From contig NZ_PPSK01000009.1 of assembly GCF_002903165.1 (NCBI RefSeq), positions 1 through 64,000 on the forward strand: a stretch of DNA of 64,000 bases. The letters are read 5' to 3'. The translations under genes and the position numbers were made by a program. Below the pieces are notes generated by a model. It saw only the letters and a program-made list of their open reading frames with translations, was not told the DNA's origin and did not search any database. Origin of the DNA: Halopseudomonas oceani. GTDB lineage: Bacteria > Pseudomonadota > Gammaproteobacteria > Pseudomonadales > Pseudomonadaceae. Within the stretch, counting starts at the first letter, position 1; the number at the start of each line of letters is the position of its first letter. Below, piece after piece: positions 38,003 through 46,851 of this stretch.

Positions 38003-40519
38003 CTAACTACTGCGGTTAATCAGGCGCATTGGACTCTGTTGCAGCACCGCGCGGGTGCCCCATACGCCGGCGCAGCCGATCAGCACGGCTGCGCTGGCCG
38101 GGGTTGCCAACCAGAACAGCAGGTGCGGAGCCCAATCCAGATTCAGCGCAAAGCGATACAGCGCCCAGGTCGCCAGTTCGGCGGCAATGACCGCAAGCAG
38201 GCCGGCGAGTAGGCCCAGGAGTAGAAACTCCATCCAACTGGCACGGCGCAGCAGGGAGCGCCCGGCGCCGAGTGTCCGCAGCAGCGCGCCCTGATGCAGG
38301 CGCTCATCCAGTGTGGCCTGCAGTGCAGCGAACAGCACCGTCAGGCCAGCCAGCAAGACAAACAGCAGCACATACTCGACAGCGAGGGTAACCTGTTTGA
38401 GTATGCCGCGGATTTGCTCCAGCAGCGGCTCGACCTCAAGCAGGGTCATGGCCGGGAACTGTCGGTTCAACTGACGCAGCTGGTCGCGCTGTGCTGCGGG
38501 CAGGTAAAAACTGGTCAGCAGCGTGGCGGGCAGCCCAGCCAGATCGCCGGGCGCGAAAATCATGTAGAAGTTGGGCGTAAAGTTGTCCCACTCCACGGTG
38601 CGGATACTGCTGACCTGGGCTGACAGCTCACGGCCCTCGATCACAAAACCCAGCGTGTCGCCGAGCTTTACGCCAAGACTGTCGGCAAGCTCTGCTTCTA
38701 TCGAAACCCGAGCACTGCCGGATTGTTCTGTGGCGCTCCACCAGCGGCCTTCACGCAGCGCGTTATCTGCCGGTAAGTGGGCAGACCAGGTCAGACTGAG
38801 GTCGCGGTTGACGGCTCGGGTGCCGCGATCCCGGTTGCGGTTTTCCTTGCTGACGTCGGCGCGCACTGGCTCGTTGTTGATGCTGACGAGCCGGCCTGGG
38901 GTCACCGGATACAGTGGTGCGCTGCGCGCACCGATCTGCGCAAGTGCTTCATTGAAGGTGTCCTGTTCGGACGGCAGGATGTTCAGGACAAAGTGATTGG
39001 GGGCGTCCTCCGGCAGCTGGCTTTGCCAGGAACTGAGCAGCTCGGTACGTAGAATCAGCACTACCAGCATGCACATGAAGATCAGTCCGAACGACAGGAT
39101 CTGGGTCGCGGCAGCGGCGGGGCGCTTGAGCAGCTCGCCGTTGCCGAGCCGCCAGGCAAGTCCCGCGTCGCGCAGGCGCCCGGCCACGGCCCGCAATAGC
39201 AGCCAAGCTAGACAGCCAAGCAGCAATGCGGCGACTGCGCCACCAAACAGCATCGCCAGGGTGATACGCAAGTCGCCGGTAAACTGCCACATCAGCAGGC
39301 TGAGTACGCCTAGCGCTAGCCCGTAGATAAGCCAGCTGCTGCCCGGCATCGGCTCAAGATCACGGCGCAGTACTCGCAGCGGGGCTACGCGCCCGAGCCG
39401 CAGCAAGGGTGGCAGGGCAAAGCCGAGCAGCGCGCTGAAACCGGTTGCGGCACCGACTGCCAGCGGCAGCAGTCCTGCGTCGGGCAGCGTTGGCGGCAGC
39501 AGGTCGCTGAGCAGGAGCAGCAGCCCCCATTGCACCAGCAGGCCAAGGGCGATGCCGGCGACCGTTGCCAGCACTCCGATGTAAAGCAGCTGCAGAGTAA
39601 ATAGCATCAGTACCTGCCGGCGCTGCAGCCCCATGCAGCGCAGTAGCGCGCTGGTATCAAAATGGCGTACGGCAAACCGACCGGATGACAGCGCAACTGC
39701 GACGCCGGCGAGAATGATCGCGGCGATGCTGGCCAGGCCGAGAAACTGATTGGCCCGCGATAGTGCATTGCCGACCTGCCGGTTACCGTCGTCGACGCCG
39801 GTCAGGCGCTGGTTGACCTCCAGAATCGGCTCGATCCACTCGCGGTAGGTTTTCAATGCGGCTCGCTCGCCGCTGAGCAGCAGGCGATAGCTCACTCGGC
39901 TTCCGGGTTGCACGATGCCCGTGGCGTCGAGATCCTCAAGGTTCATCAATACCCGCGGTGTCAGGCTGTAGAAGTCGCTGGCGCGGTCGGGCTCGTGGGT
40001 TAGCAGCGCGCTGACCCGCAGATTGGCGTAGCCGACCTCAAGGGTGTCACCGATCTGGATATCTAACTGGTTCAGCAGGCGTGGCTCAATCCAGATTTCG
40101 CCTTGTGGCGGAATTTCGCTGGTACGGCGTTCCTCGGCAAAGGCGGCAGCGCTGATGCGCAGTTCTCCACGCAGCGGGTAGGCGCTGTCGACCGCCTTCA
40201 CGCTGGACAGCTGCATCTGAGTGTCGCTGGCCATGACGCTGGAAAACTCGACTTGCCTGCTCAACTGCAGGCCTCGCGCCTTAGCGTGCTCCTCATAGCT
40301 GGCAGGCAGGGGGCTGCGTGATGACACCACCAGATCTGCACCGAGAAACTCAGCGGCGCGGTCCGTCATGCTGTGCTCGAGTCGCTGGGTGAACAGGCTG
40401 ATGGCGGTGCTGATGGTCACGGCGATCAGCAGGGCGCTGAGCAGTACGCCAAGCTCCCCTGCACGCCATTCGCGACGGAGCAGCCGCCAGGCGAGCAACG
40501 GCAGGTTGGCGCGGCTCAC
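38003..40519 (-). CDS. ybbP: FtsX-like ABC transporter permease (YbbP type)
   Basis: An 838-residue permease with an N-terminal helix, a large periplasmic domain, then a core of helices near 260-480 and a second periplasmic domain (about 490-700), ending in three or four helices. This is the YbbP/FtsX (MacB-like) layout of ABC systems that extract lipophilic molecules or act mechanically in the envelope. Its ATG overlaps the ATPase gene (ATGA). The ybbA-ybbP-tesA grouping is conserved in proteobacteria. Confidence 0.9.
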   Translation of the reverse strand: MSRANLPLLAWRLLRREWRAGELGVLLSALLIAVTISTAISLFTQRLEHSMTDRAAEFLGADLVVSSRSPLPASYEEHAKARGLQLSRQVEFSSVMASDTQMQLSSVKAVDSAYPLRGELRISAAAFAEERRTSEIPPQGEIWIEPRLLNQLDIQIGDTLEVGYANLRVSALLTHEPDRASDFYSLTPRVLMNLEDLDATGIVQPGSRVSYRLLLSGERAALKTYREWIEPILEVNQRLTGVDDGNRQVGNALSRANQFLGLASIAAIILAGVAVALSSGRFAVRHFDTSALLRCMGLQRRQVLMLFTLQLLYIGVLATVAGIALGLLVQWGLLLLLSDLLPPTLPDAGLLPLAVGAATGFSALLGFALPPLLRLGRVAPLRVLRRDLEPMPGSSWLIYGLALGVLSLLMWQFTGDLRITLAMLFGGAVAALLLGCLAWLLLRAVAGRLRDAGLAWRLGNGELLKRPAAAATQILSFGLIFMCMLVVLILRTELLSSWQSQLPEDAPNHFVLNILPSEQDTFNEALAQIGARSAPLYPVTPGRLVSINNEPVRADVSKENRNRDRGTRAVNRDLSLTWSAHLPADNALREGRWWSATEQSGSARVSIEAELADSLGVKLGDTLGFVIEGRELSAQVSSIRTVEWDNFTPNFYMIFAPGDLAGLPATLLTSFYLPAAQRDQLRQLNRQFPAMTLLEVEPLLEQIRGILKQVTLAVEYVLLFVLLAGLTVLFAALQATLDERLHQGALLRTLGAGRSLLRRASWMEFLLLGLLAGLLAVIAAELATWALYRFALNLDWAPHLLFWLATPASAAVLIGCAGVWGTRAVLQQSPMRLINRSS

Positions 40520-41196
40520 GCGTTTTCATCCTGCAGGCGGCCCGCTTGCATCTGCACCGCGCGCTGACAGCGGGCAGCCAGACGAGCATCGTGGGTTACC
40601 AGCACCAGAGTGGTGCCGCGTTCACGGTTGAGGGTAAACAGCAGGTCGCTGATCCGTTCGCCCGTTGCGGCGTCGAGGTTACCGGTGGGTTCGTCGGCGA
40701 ACAGGATGCTGGGTTCACTGGCGAAGGCGCGCGCGATGGCGACGCGTTGCTGCTCGCCACCCGATAGCTGTTGCGGGTAATGCTGGCGTCTGGCTTCCAG
40801 CCCTACCCGTTGTAACAGCTCGCCAGCTCGCTCGCGAGCATCTGCCCGGCCATGCAGTTCCAGCGGGAGCATGACATTCTCAAGTGCGGTCAGGCTGTCC
40901 AGCAACTGAAAGGACTGGAAGACGAATCCAACCTCACGGCCGCGCAGGCTGGCACGCTGGTCTTCGTTCAGGGCGCTTAGGTTCTCACCGGCGAGGATAA
41001 CGTCGCCGCTGCTCGGCAGGTCCAGGCCGGCCAGCAGGCTGAGCAAGGTTGACTTGCCTGAGCCGGAGGCACCGACAATGGCCAGACTGCTGCCCCGTTC
41101 GATGGCGATGGAAACGTCGTCCAGTATCTGTAGCGGCGCTTCCGAGCTGGTCACGACTTTGCTAAGGTGGCGGGCGATTACAACGGTGTCTGACAT
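40516..41196 (-). CDS. ybbA: ABC transporter ATP-binding protein (YbbA/LolD type)
   Basis: A 226-residue ATPase with G-A-S-G-S-G-K-S (Walker A), Q-L-S-G-G-E-Q-Q-R (signature) and I-L-F-A-D-E-P (Walker B). Start chosen at 41196 (M-S-D-T-V-V); the frame is open to 41277, but that part overlaps tesA and is not family-like. Only 14 bases separate this start from the divergent tesA start. Confidence 0.93.
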   Translation of the reverse strand: MSDTVVIARHLSKVVTSSEAPLQILDDVSIAIERGSSLAIVGASGSGKSTLLSLLAGLDLPSSGDVILAGENLSALNEDQRASLRGREVGFVFQSFQLLDSLTALENVMLPLELHGRADARERAGELLQRVGLEARRQHYPQQLSGGEQQRVAIARAFASEPSILFADEPTGNLDAATGERISDLLFTLNRERGTTLVLVTHDARLAARCQRAVQMQAGRLQDENA

Positions 41197-41210
41197 GGTA
41201 TACGGGCCTG

Positions 41211-41849
41211 ATGAATGTCTTGAGAAACTGGCTGGGAGCGATGCTGCTGTGTTCGCTCTCTGTTCCCGCGGCAGCACAGGGGATCCTGATCGTCGGTGAT
41301 AGTATCAGCGCCGCTTTCGGTCTGGAAATCAGCGATGGCTGGGCTGCACTGCTGGAGCAGCGGCTTGAGGCCGAGAATCGCCCGCTGGAGGTGCGGAACG
41401 CATCGGTGAGCGGGGACACGACTGCAGGTGGTCTGGCCCGTCTGCCATCGCTGCTAGCGCAGTATTCTCCCGAGCTGGTGGTGATCGAGTTGGGTGGCAA
41501 TGATGGCCTACGCGGCCTGCCACCAGATAATATGCAACAGAATCTTACTGCCATGGTCGAACGCTCGCGTGCGGCTGGGGCTGACGTCATACTGCTGGGT
41601 ATGCGTATTCCACCGAATTACGGTGTTCGTTATACCCGAGCCTTTGAACAGGTCTTTCGAACGGTCGCTGAGCAGCAGGGCGTGGCATTGATGCCATTTG
41701 TGCTGGAAGGGGTGGCTGGGCGCAGTGAATTGATGCAGGCCGATGGCATTCATCCGAACGCGCAAGGACAGCCAGATATTCTCGAGAATGTCTGGCCGGT
41801 AATACGTGAATGGGTTCTGGCGCAGCCACAGGCTGCGACAAATGATTAA
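41211..41849 (+). CDS. tesA: Periplasmic GDSL arylesterase / thioesterase I
   Basis: A 212-residue SGNH hydrolase (TesA/ApeA-type lysophospholipase, arylesterase and acyl-CoA thioesterase). A signal peptide occupies about residues 1-22. The catalytic blocks are G-D-S-I-S (nucleophile serine), G-G-N-D-G-L (oxyanion Asn) and D-G-I-H-P-N (catalytic Asp and His). No good Shine-Dalgarno is seen before the ATG. The next gene begins 14 bases after the stop. Confidence 0.93.
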   Translation: MNVLRNWLGAMLLCSLSVPAAAQGILIVGDSISAAFGLEISDGWAALLEQRLEAENRPLEVRNASVSGDTTAGGLARLPSLLAQYSPELVVIELGGNDGLRGLPPDNMQQNLTAMVERSRAAGADVILLGMRIPPNYGVRYTRAFEQVFRTVAEQQGVALMPFVLEGVAGRSELMQADGIHPNAQGQPDILENVWPVIREWVLAQPQAATND

Positions 41850-41863
41850 GGTGGAGCCCTGAA

Positions 41864-42184
41864 TTGAGTGTGTCCTGGATGGCCAGACGCTGGTGTCTGG
41901 TGGAACAGGATGAGCAGCGGGATCTGTTTGTTGAAGATCCCTGGCATGTTCACCTGGTTGATATAAATCTGCGCCTCGACGTACCGAGAGAGCGCACGCT
42001 GTGTGGAGATTTGCTGCCGTCGTCGCCGATATATCGAGAGCTGACGCGCAAGGACCTGCGCTCGCTCTGCCCGGCTTGCATGGATCTCGCAGAGCAGGCC
42101 AGGAGCGCCGGCCGGAGGCCAGCCACTGCACGCAGCGCCAGTGGTCAGACTGCGATGCAGCAGTTTGATTTGATCATGAGCTGA
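41864..42184 (+). CDS. Small Cys-containing conserved protein, TTG start
   Basis: A 106-residue protein between tesA and the L,D-transpeptidase, a position matched by a hypothetical gene in P. aeruginosa (from memory). It starts with TTG, preceded by GTGGAG at about 7 bases; an ATG at 41879 is an alternative. It has W-H-V-H-L near residue 30, then C-G-D-L and later C-P-A-C. This might form a small zinc site. No signal peptide or membrane helix. Function unknown. Confidence 0.7.
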   Translation: MSVSWMARRWCLVEQDEQRDLFVEDPWHVHLVDINLRLDVPRERTLCGDLLPSSPIYRELTRKDLRSLCPACMDLAEQARSAGRRPATARSASGQTAMQQFDLIMS

Positions 42185-42199
42185 GTGGGAGCTGAATTG

Positions 42200-43141
42200 A
42201 TGTTGAGTGGGCGTTCTCGACTGGGCAGGATTGGCGCCGGGTTGGTATTTGCCGCATGGGCAGTTGGTTCGGTGCAGGCCAATGATTACCCGCTGCTGTC
42301 ACCTGATCAGGATCTGATTGGCGAAGTATCGCGCTATCAGGCACGCTACGAGGATACCTTTGCGGATCTCGGCAGTGCTCGGGGGTTCGGTTATCTGGAG
42401 ATGACGGCAGCCAATCCCGGAATTGATCCCTGGTTGCCGGGAGAGGGCGTCGAGATTGTGCTGCCGGGCGAGCATGTGCTGCCTGCCGGTACGCGTGAAG
42501 GGGTGGTGATCAATCTGCCCGAGTTTCGCATGTACTACTTCCACAAGGGAGGCGAGCTGGTATCCAGTTATCCGGTTGGTATCGGTCGTGAAGGTTGGTC
42601 GTCGCCCATCGGCGAGACACGCATTCTGCGCAAGGAAGAGAGGCCGTCTTGGTATCCGCCCAAATCGATTCTTGAGGAACACGCCGCCAACGGTGATCCG
42701 TTGCCGTCGGTTGTACCGCCAGGGCCGGACAACCCGATGGGGCCGTTCAAGATGAATCTGGCGCTCAGCGGTTACGTGATCCACGGAACCAATAAGAAAT
42801 TTGGTATCGGCACGCGGGTCAGTCATGGCTGTTTCCGCATGCGCAACGAAGACATCACCGAGCTGTTTCCGCAGGTGCCCGTTGGTACGCCGGTAACCAT
42901 CGTCAATCAGCCATACAAGCTGGGTATCAAGGACGGATTGCTCTACCTGGAGGTGCATACGGCGCTGGATGAGCACGGCATGCCGTCAACCCTCGACAAG
43001 CAGGCTGCGATTCAGAAACTGTTTGCGGATGAGCACGAAAAGGTGCAGGGATTCAGACTGGACTGGACGGCGATCCGTGATCTGGTTTACGCCGAGAGTG
43101 GTATTCCGGGAGTCATTGGGCAACCGATCCGGACCATGTGA
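42200..43141 (+). CDS. L,D-transpeptidase (YkuD family)
   Basis: A 313-residue periplasmic enzyme. A signal peptide spans about residues 1-28 and the YkuD domain about 95-235. The catalytic region H-G-T-N ... S-H-G-C-F-R-M-R carries the nucleophile Cys and the partner His. ErfK/YbiS-type enzymes attach Lpp-like lipoproteins to peptidoglycan or make 3-3 cross-links. The gene for the OprI lipoprotein, a possible substrate, lies convergently 21 bases away. Start chosen at ATG 42200 with GGGAG 8 bases before it; a GTG at 42185 is possible. Confidence 0.9.
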   Translation: MLSGRSRLGRIGAGLVFAAWAVGSVQANDYPLLSPDQDLIGEVSRYQARYEDTFADLGSARGFGYLEMTAANPGIDPWLPGEGVEIVLPGEHVLPAGTREGVVINLPEFRMYYFHKGGELVSSYPVGIGREGWSSPIGETRILRKEERPSWYPPKSILEEHAANGDPLPSVVPPGPDNPMGPFKMNLALSGYVIHGTNKKFGIGTRVSHGCFRMRNEDITELFPQVPVGTPVTIVNQPYKLGIKDGLLYLEVHTALDEHGMPSTLDKQAAIQKLFADEHEKVQGFRLDWTAIRDLVYAESGIPGVIGQPIRTM

Positions 43142-43153
43142 TCCGGATCGGCA

Positions 43154-43179
43154 AAGCTGGCCTTATTTCTGGCTGGCTT
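43154..43179. terminator. Hairpin at the L,D-transpeptidase/oprI junction
   Basis: A 9-bp stem with two G-T pairs (43154-43162 with 43171-43179) and an 8-base loop that contains the oprI stop codon. No T run follows on either side. It could serve as a bidirectional end or stability hairpin for the abundant oprI mRNA. Confidence 0.4.
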
Positions 43180-43417
43180 TCTCAAGCATACGCAGAGCGC
43201 GCTCGTTGGCTTCGTCAGCAGTCTGCTGGGCGCGTTGAGCGGCAGCCAGAGCTTCGTTAGCCTTGCGATATGCTTCGTCAGCACGGGCCTGGGCACTGGC
43301 AGTAGCGTTTTCGTTAGCGGCAACGCGAGCGCTCAGTTCCTTTTCCATGCTGTTGCTGCAGCCAGCTGCAACCAGTGCGGCCAGAGCTACGGCAGATACT
43401 TTCAGTGCAGTTTTCAT
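43163..43417 (-). CDS. oprI: Major outer-membrane lipoprotein OprI (Lpp-like)
   Basis: An 84-residue lipoprotein. The signal peptide ends in the lipobox A-A-G-C (Cys20), and the next residue is Ser, so outer-membrane sorting is expected. The mature part is a heptad-like coiled coil rich in Ala/Glu/Arg, ending in Lys, the residue linked to peptidoglycan in Lpp-type proteins. Start at 43417 with an AGGGGA ribosome-binding site; the frame is open upstream to 43582 but that part is leader. It is normally one of the most abundant proteins in Pseudomonas. Confidence 0.95.
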   Translation of the reverse strand: MKTALKVSAVALAALVAAGCSNSMEKELSARVAANENATASAQARADEAYRKANEALAAAQRAQQTADEANERALRMLEKASQK

Positions 43418-43450
43418 AACTTTCCCCTTGTGTAAAAAGTCCTGCTTCAA

Positions 43451-43512
43451 GAACGCACAGCGGAAGACCGGATTATGGCGGCAAAGTTCCGTCGGCCCTC
43501 TGCTGTGCGTTC
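43451..43512. repeat. Long inverted repeat in the oprI leader
   Basis: Perfect 11-base arms GAACGCACAGC (43451-43461) and GCTGTGCGTTC (43502-43512), extendable inward by three pairs. The gap between the arms is about 40 bases and holds further complementary GC-rich stretches. It lies between the likely oprI promoter and start codon, so the mRNA leader could fold into a long hairpin. Confidence 0.6.
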
Positions 43513-43527
43513 CTGATAGCGCCGTTA

Positions 43528-43555
43528 ATAGTAGCAGTTGCATCACCGGTTGGAA
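43528..43555 (-). promoter_or_regulatory. Candidate sigma-70 promoter of oprI
   Basis: On the minus strand, TTCCAA and TACTAT are separated by 16 bases. This would start transcription near 43521 and give a leader of about 105 bases. It is a sequence match only. Confidence 0.4.
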
Positions 43556-43681
43556 GTGGGGGAGCAATAATTCTGTTACCAATGAACAACAATAAAGAGC
43601 TCTGATTCGGGTGCCGAAGGCTTTGTGGTGTATCTGGTGTGGGGTAATGTAGCCACGCAGTTCACTACAAGGATAAAAACA

Positions 43682-45076
43682 ATGCTCGGAAATATCGGCC
43701 TTCTCGCCGGAGTAACTCTACTGATCTATCTGGCGCTGCGGGGGATCAACATCTTCATCGCGTCGCTGGTTTGTGCGTTGGTGGTGGCTCTAACCAACGG
43801 CATGCTGATCTCGCAAACCTTCCTCGAGTTCTTCCCGTTTGGCCCGCTGGGTGCGTTCACCTTCGCCGGCAAGTTCTTTTTGTTGTTTCTCTGTGGTGCC
43901 ATTTTCGGCAAGGTGATGGCGACCAGCCAGGCGGCCAAGAGTATCGCGTTATCGATCACCCGCGCGCTGGGTGTCCGTCATACGCTGCTGGTTGGCATGA
44001 TCGTCTGCGCCTTGCTGACCTACGGCGGCGTGGTGGTGTTCGTCGTGGTGTTCACCATGTATCCGCTGGGTATCACCCTGATGCGTGAGGCCAATCTGCC
44101 CAAGCGGCTTTGGGCTGCGGCGACCTCGGTGGGTGCCGGCACCTTCACCATGACCGCGCTACCGGGAACACCGTCGATTCACAACGTAATTTCGGCCAGT
44201 GCGTTGGGCACCGATCTGTTTGCCGGTGGCTGGATCGGGATCTTTGCCGCGCTGCTCATGGCTGGCCTTGGCATGTGGTATGTGGAAAGCCAGTGGAAGC
44301 GTGCTCAGGCGCGTGGCGAGGGGTTTGTCGAGAATGCCCAGGACCGCCGCATGGAGCAGCTTATCGGTGATCCGAATGATGCACCGGTGTGGTGGATGGC
44401 GTTGATCCCGATGGTAGTCGTGCTGGGCTCGATCATGCTGCCCCGTGCGGTTTTGGGATTGGCTGACTGGTCCGAAAGTGACGGCATTGTGGCTCGGGTG
44501 CTGATGTTCAGCGCGGCCCAGCCGATCATCTGGCCGAGTATCTCGCTCATTCTCGGTTCGCTTACCTGCGTGCTGCTGTTTCCGGCGTTGCGTCGCAAGG
44601 CTGCGCAGGCATTTGGCCAGGGCGCCGATGACTCCATCATGCCTTTGCTCAATACCGCAGCTGTGATTGGCTTTGGTGGGGTAGTGACCCAGACCGCCGG
44701 GTTTGCCCAGTTTGCCAACTGGATTCTCAATGTCGACCTGCCGCCGTTGCTGTCGGTATTTGCTTCGGTCAGTGTGGTCTCGGCGATTGTCGGCTCGTCG
44801 TCCGGTGGCCTGCAGATCTTTATGCAGTCGCTGGGGCCGCATTACATCGAGATGGGTGTTGACCCCGAGATCCTGCACCGTATCGCTGCCATCGCCGCTG
44901 GTGGGCTGGATTCGCTGCCGCACTGTGGCGCGGTGATTGCGACCTTCATGATCATGGGTATTACCCACAAGGAAGCTTACCGGGATATCTTCGTGGTAAC
45001 CGTCGCTGTCCCGGTCATTGCCTGCCTGGCCTCCATTGCCCTGCTGATGTCGCTGGGCATGGGCATGGTGTCCTGA
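43682..45076 (+). CDS. GntP-family permease
   Basis: A 464-residue membrane protein with about 12-14 helices, resembling the GntP (gluconate/organic acid:H+ symporter) family. Characteristic pieces are [28 protein letters not shown] and S-S-S-G-G-L-Q-I near the C-terminal repeat. The start is the ATG at 43682; the frame is open to 43625. It stands alone between oprI and a GNAT gene, so context gives no substrate. Confidence 0.85.
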   Translation: MLGNIGLLAGVTLLIYLALRGINIFIASLVCALVVALTNGMLISQTFLEFFPFGPLGAFTFAGKFFLLFLCGAIFGKVMATSQAAKSIALSITRALGVRHTLLVGMIVCALLTYGGVVVFVVVFTMYPLGITLMREANLPKRLWAAATSVGAGTFTMTALPGTPSIHNVISASALGTDLFAGGWIGIFAALLMAGLGMWYVESQWKRAQARGEGFVENAQDRRMEQLIGDPNDAPVWWMALIPMVVVLGSIMLPRAVLGLADWSESDGIVARVLMFSAAQPIIWPSISLILGSLTCVLLFPALRRKAAQAFGQGADDSIMPLLNTAAVIGFGGVVTQTAGFAQFANWILNVDLPPLLSVFASVSVVSAIVGSSSGGLQIFMQSLGPHYIEMGVDPEILHRIAAIAAGGLDSLPHCGAVIATFMIMGITHKEAYRDIFVVTVAVPVIACLASIALLMSLGMGMVS

Positions 45077-45094
45077 GCGTAATTCACTTTTTTT

Positions 45095-45126
45095 GAGACG
45101 GGCGGGGAAACATTCCGCCCGATCTC
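45095..45126. other. Hairpin between the permease and the GNAT gene
   Basis: GAGA-CGGGCGG and CCGCCCG-A-TCTC arms around a GGAAACATT loop. On the minus strand it would be followed by A/T-rich sequence with a run of A, not T, on the plus strand side, so terminator function for the permease is doubtful. A TATAGT hexamer just after it could be the -10 box of the next gene. Confidence 0.35.
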
Positions 45127-45178
45127 GGTCTATAGTGGATAACTCTTCGCTCGACGCTTTCTGCCTGGGAGACAGACA

Positions 45179-45454
45179 ATGAATATGAATGCGACCATCC
45201 AGCACGATAGGGAAGGCAAGCAGTTCTATATTACATTGGGCGGTATGCGAGCATATCTGGCTTATATGGATTTGGGCAAGAAGACTTTGGATATCTATCG
45301 GACCTTCGTTCCAGACAGCCTGCGTGGCAAGGGATTGGCCGCTCGGCTAACCGCTCACGCACTGGCTTTTGCGCAGGAACACGGGTATACGGTCATTCCG
45401 TCCTGCTCGTACGTTGAACGCTACATGGAACGTAATGCCGTTGCAGTCAGTTAG
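45179..45454 (+). CDS. Small GNAT-fold N-acetyltransferase
   Basis: A 91-residue GNAT-like protein of the short YjdJ-type family. It has a P-D-S-L-R-G-K-G-L-A-A-R-L acetyl-CoA binding stretch (Q/RxxGxG/A type) and C-S-Y-V near the end, typical of this family. A GGGAG site precedes the ATG; a second ATG two codons later is possible. Its substrate is unknown. The gene is followed by a strong bidirectional terminator. Confidence 0.82.
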   Translation: MNMNATIQHDREGKQFYITLGGMRAYLAYMDLGKKTLDIYRTFVPDSLRGKGLAARLTAHALAFAQEHGYTVIPSCSYVERYMERNAVAVS

Positions 45455-45470
45455 TTATTCAGTACATATC

Positions 45471-45509
45471 GCCATAAAAAAACCGCCCATTGGGCGGTTT
45501 TTTTATGGC
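45471..45509. terminator. Bidirectional intrinsic terminator
   Basis: A perfect 18-bp stem with a 3-base loop. Its GC core (CCGCCC/GGGCGG) is flanked by seven A on one side and seven T on the other. It therefore reads as a Rho-independent terminator on both strands, for the GNAT gene and for the convergent DAHP synthase gene. Confidence 0.93.
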
Positions 45510-45517
45510 CGAGAGGC

Positions 45518-46603
45518 TCAGTCCTGTTGCAGGCGGGCCCGGCGGGGCAAAACATCCTTGAGCTTGTCGCGCATGGAGCGAACGCTCTGTACGGTGGTAG
45601 CCCAGTCGATGCAGGCGTCGGTAACGGAGATGCCGTACTGCAGTTGGGACAGGTCCTTCGGAATCGATTGGTTGCCCCAACCAATATTGCTTTCAACCAT
45701 CAAACCGATGATGGAGTCATTGCCTTCCAGAATCTGGTTGGCGACGTTATCCATGACCAGCGGCTGCAAGCCCGGATCCTTGTTGGAGTTGGCGTGGCTG
45801 CAGTCGACCATGATGTTCTTGCTGATACCGGCCTTCTCCAGATCCTTCTCGCACAGCGCTACGCTGACCGAGTCGTAGTTCGGCTTGCCATTACCGCCAC
45901 GCAAGACGACGTGACCATAAGGGTTGCCCTTGGTAGTCACGATCGAGACCTGGCCCTGCTGATTGATGCCGAGGAAACGGTGCGGGCTGGATACCGATTG
46001 CAGCGCGTTGATCGCCACTGCCAGTCCGCCGTCGGTGCCGTTCTTGAAGCCAACGGCTGACGACAGGCCGGAGGACATTTCGCGGTGGGTTTGCGACTCG
46101 GTGGTGCGTGCACCGATGGCCGACCAGGAAATCAGGTCCTGCAAGTATTGCGGAGAGATCGGATCGAGCGCCTCGGTGGCGGTCGGCAGCCCCATCTCGG
46201 TCAGGTCTCGCAGCAGCTCGCGACCAATTTTCAGGCCGTCCTGAATCTTGAACGAATCATCCAGGTAGGGATCATTGATCAGGCCCTTCCAGCCAACGGT
46301 GGTGCGCGGCTTCTCGAAATACACCCGCATGACCAGATAAAGGGTGTCACTGACTTCTGCAGCCAGCTCTTTCAGCCGGGAGGCATAGTCCTTGGCGGCT
46401 TCTACGTCGTGGATGGAGCACGGACCGATGACAATGAACAGGCGATGATCCTTGCCGTCGAGAATGTCGCGAATAACCTGGCGGCTTTCCACCACGGTTG
46501 CCTGGGCAGCCTCGCTGAGGGGAATCTTCGCCTTCAGTTGCTCGGGCGTGATCAGAATCTCGTTGGAGGTTACGTTCAAGTCATCAATAGGTAAATCAGC
46601 CAT
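45518..46603 (-). CDS. aroF: 3-deoxy-7-phosphoheptulonate (DAHP) synthase, class I
   Basis: A 361-residue type I DAHP synthase joining phosphoenolpyruvate and erythrose 4-phosphate, the first step of aromatic amino acid synthesis. Motifs: V-I-G-P-C-S-I-H-D, M-R-V-Y-F-E-K-P-R-T-T-V-G-W-K-G, G-A-R-T-T-E-S-Q and V-D-C-S-H-A-N. It belongs to the AroF/G/H group; which amino acid inhibits it cannot be read with certainty. The gene ends 9 bases from the terminator palindrome. The order DAHP synthase-reductase-nucleotidase-cysB is as in P. aeruginosa (from memory). Confidence 0.93.
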   Translation of the reverse strand: MADLPIDDLNVTSNEILITPEQLKAKIPLSEAAQATVVESRQVIRDILDGKDHRLFIVIGPCSIHDVEAAKDYASRLKELAAEVSDTLYLVMRVYFEKPRTTVGWKGLINDPYLDDSFKIQDGLKIGRELLRDLTEMGLPTATEALDPISPQYLQDLISWSAIGARTTESQTHREMSSGLSSAVGFKNGTDGGLAVAINALQSVSSPHRFLGINQQGQVSIVTTKGNPYGHVVLRGGNGKPNYDSVSVALCEKDLEKAGISKNIMVDCSHANSNKDPGLQPLVMDNVANQILEGNDSIIGLMVESNIGWGNQSIPKDLSQLQYGISVTDACIDWATTVQSVRSMRDKLKDVLPRRARLQQD

Positions 46604-46851
46604 CAGTCATCCCGGAAAGTATTGCTTGCCACGGCGTTGCGGCGCATTTTGAGTGCCACACAGCTTAATCAAGCTTGCCGCCTTAGGCTACCCCGCCAGC
46701 AGGCTATTGCCCTGAAAAACAAAATAAATTGGCGCTCCGCTGAATGATGAGTCATTCGGTCGCAGGTTTGTCGTGTTGTTGACTGTCTCCTGACAGATGA
46801 GGCGATTACCATGGCGATATACCAATAACACATCATCCAAATGAGGGTTGT

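Noticed and set aside
44159-45205. 348-codon minus-strand frame opposite the GntP permease
   Set aside because: The composition is His/Gln/Arg-rich, as expected from the antisense of membrane codons. The plus-strand gene is clear.
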